In this document: piece by piece, positions 30,585-31,128 of the stretch
Layout of the letters: each line of letters begins with the position of its first letter
Position numbering within the stretch: position 1 is the stretch's first letter
Assembly (NCBI RefSeq): GCF_000485595.1
Contig: NW_014577361.1
Coordinates: 36,887 to 68,014 of the forward strand
Source: Priapulus caudatus
Taxonomy: Eukaryota; Priapulida; Priapulimorpha; Priapulimorphida; Priapulidae
Length of the DNA: 31,128 bases
Direction of reading: 5' to 3'
Made by a program: the position numbers and the translations under genes
The notes under the pieces: model-generated
Told to the model about the DNA's origin: nothing
Database searches by the model: none
What the model saw: only the letters and a program-made list of their open reading frames with translations

Positions 30585-31128
30585 TAGCTCTAGTACTATA
30601 GCCCGCGGATCGCTGCCGCAGGGCTATAGCACATTCTGCCATAGATGTAATCTAAGCAAATGGTCCAACTGATGTGACCACAAATTTATCCCCAAAACGT
30701 AAAATGATCGGGCTTTTTAACACTTATCTATCAACATGGACATCTCACCTATCTTTTTGAACACTTCCACAACTTTACACCAGGTATTTATGCTGTTATT
30801 CCTCAAAGTCTTAGCACTAAAGAGTCACGCGTGCACACATAAGCAGAGCAACCGCATTTGAAAACAAAACACCAGTACTGTAGTGCTAAGACTTTGAGGA
30901 ATAACAGCATAAATACCTGGTGTAAAGTTGTGGAAGTACGTGTTCAAAAAGATAGGTGAGATGTCCATGTTGATAGATAAGTGTTAAAAAGGCCGATCAT
31001 TTTACGTTTTGGGGATAAATTTTTGGTCACATGACTCACATCAGTTGGACCATTTGCTTAGATTACATCTATGGCAGAATGTGCTATAGCCCTGCGGCAG
31101 CGATCCGCGGGCTATAGTACTAGAGCTA
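30585..31128. mobile_element. 544-bp foldback (long-TIR) element, apparently complete
   Basis: The left arm (30585-30819, 235 bp, TAGCTCTAGTAC outward end) is repeated inverted as the right arm (30881-31128, 248 bp). A 61-bp spacer (30820-30880) separates them. The right arm differs by a few bases and by insertions of 4 bp (after GGAAGT) and 9 bp (after GGTCACAT). The outer end of the left arm is preceded by GATCTGCGC. The same nine bases follow the solitary arm at 28346 and occur once at the empty site. There is no coding capacity. Long terminal inverted repeats with a 9-bp duplication are typical of Mutator-like (MULE) non-autonomous elements. The window ends exactly at the element's last base, so the right-hand duplication is unseen. 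Confidence 0.75.

Overview
The window looks like intron-rich nuclear DNA from a eukaryote, most likely an animal. It has no prokaryotic gene packing and is dominated by microsatellites (TG, GA, GACA, CATGC, TTGTG). The two convincing coding pieces are short exons bounded by GT/AG splice sites. They encode consecutive parts of the FH3 (armadillo, Drf_FH3) region of a diaphanous-related formin, nearest by eye to the INF2 type. They lie on the + strand at 15938-16053 and 27784-27946, in compatible phase. Everything between them is, as assembled, one 11.7-kb intron. Most long open frames here are translations of tandem repeats and are not genes. I cannot name the species.

Layout: 1-12430 is mostly single-copy non-coding DNA. 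It holds a short tandem repeat broken by a 47-bp hairpin insertion (531-770), a MITE-like patch (3965-4190), a pentamer array (6965-7352), a tRNA-like SINE head or tRNA pseudogene (7659-7732), a decayed 46-bp minisatellite (7966-8310) and a second pentamer array (11117-11695). From 12431 to the end the window is a patchwork of duplicated blocks. Block X occurs at 12431-13790 and 15845-17095 (direct). Block Y occurs at 14161-15737 and, inverted, at 23888-25560. A heptamer array occurs at 15738-15842, 29835-29939 and, inverted and longer, at 23376-23887. Block W2 occurs at 29940-30584 and, inverted, at 22744-23375. Block W occurs at 28347-29650 and, inverted, at 20880-22752. The two sides of a 25-N gap (18485-18509) repeat the same ~0.9 kb.

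In each X, Y or W pair one copy is longer and full of small insertions. It carries a frameshifted exon where the partner has an intact one. The inverted stretch 20340-25890 is continuous across blocks that the cleaner copies place far apart. I infer that much of the duplication is unmerged alleles or gap-filling with uncorrected long reads, although real segmental duplication is not excluded. Distances and orientations between 12 kb and 31 kb should not be trusted.

The duplication is still informative, because some copies act as empty alleles. Comparison shows a 544-bp foldback element at 30585-31128 (arms 235 and 248 bp) whose insertion site is empty at 22744-22752, with an inferred 9-bp target duplication. 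It also shows a 52-bp hairpin insertion at 30483-30534 that is absent from the other copy. The heptamer array is built from two heptamers in a nine-unit (63-bp) higher-order pattern. A possible formin autoregulatory (DAD-like) exon lies on the minus strand next to the gap. I found no operon-like or defence-like gene system.
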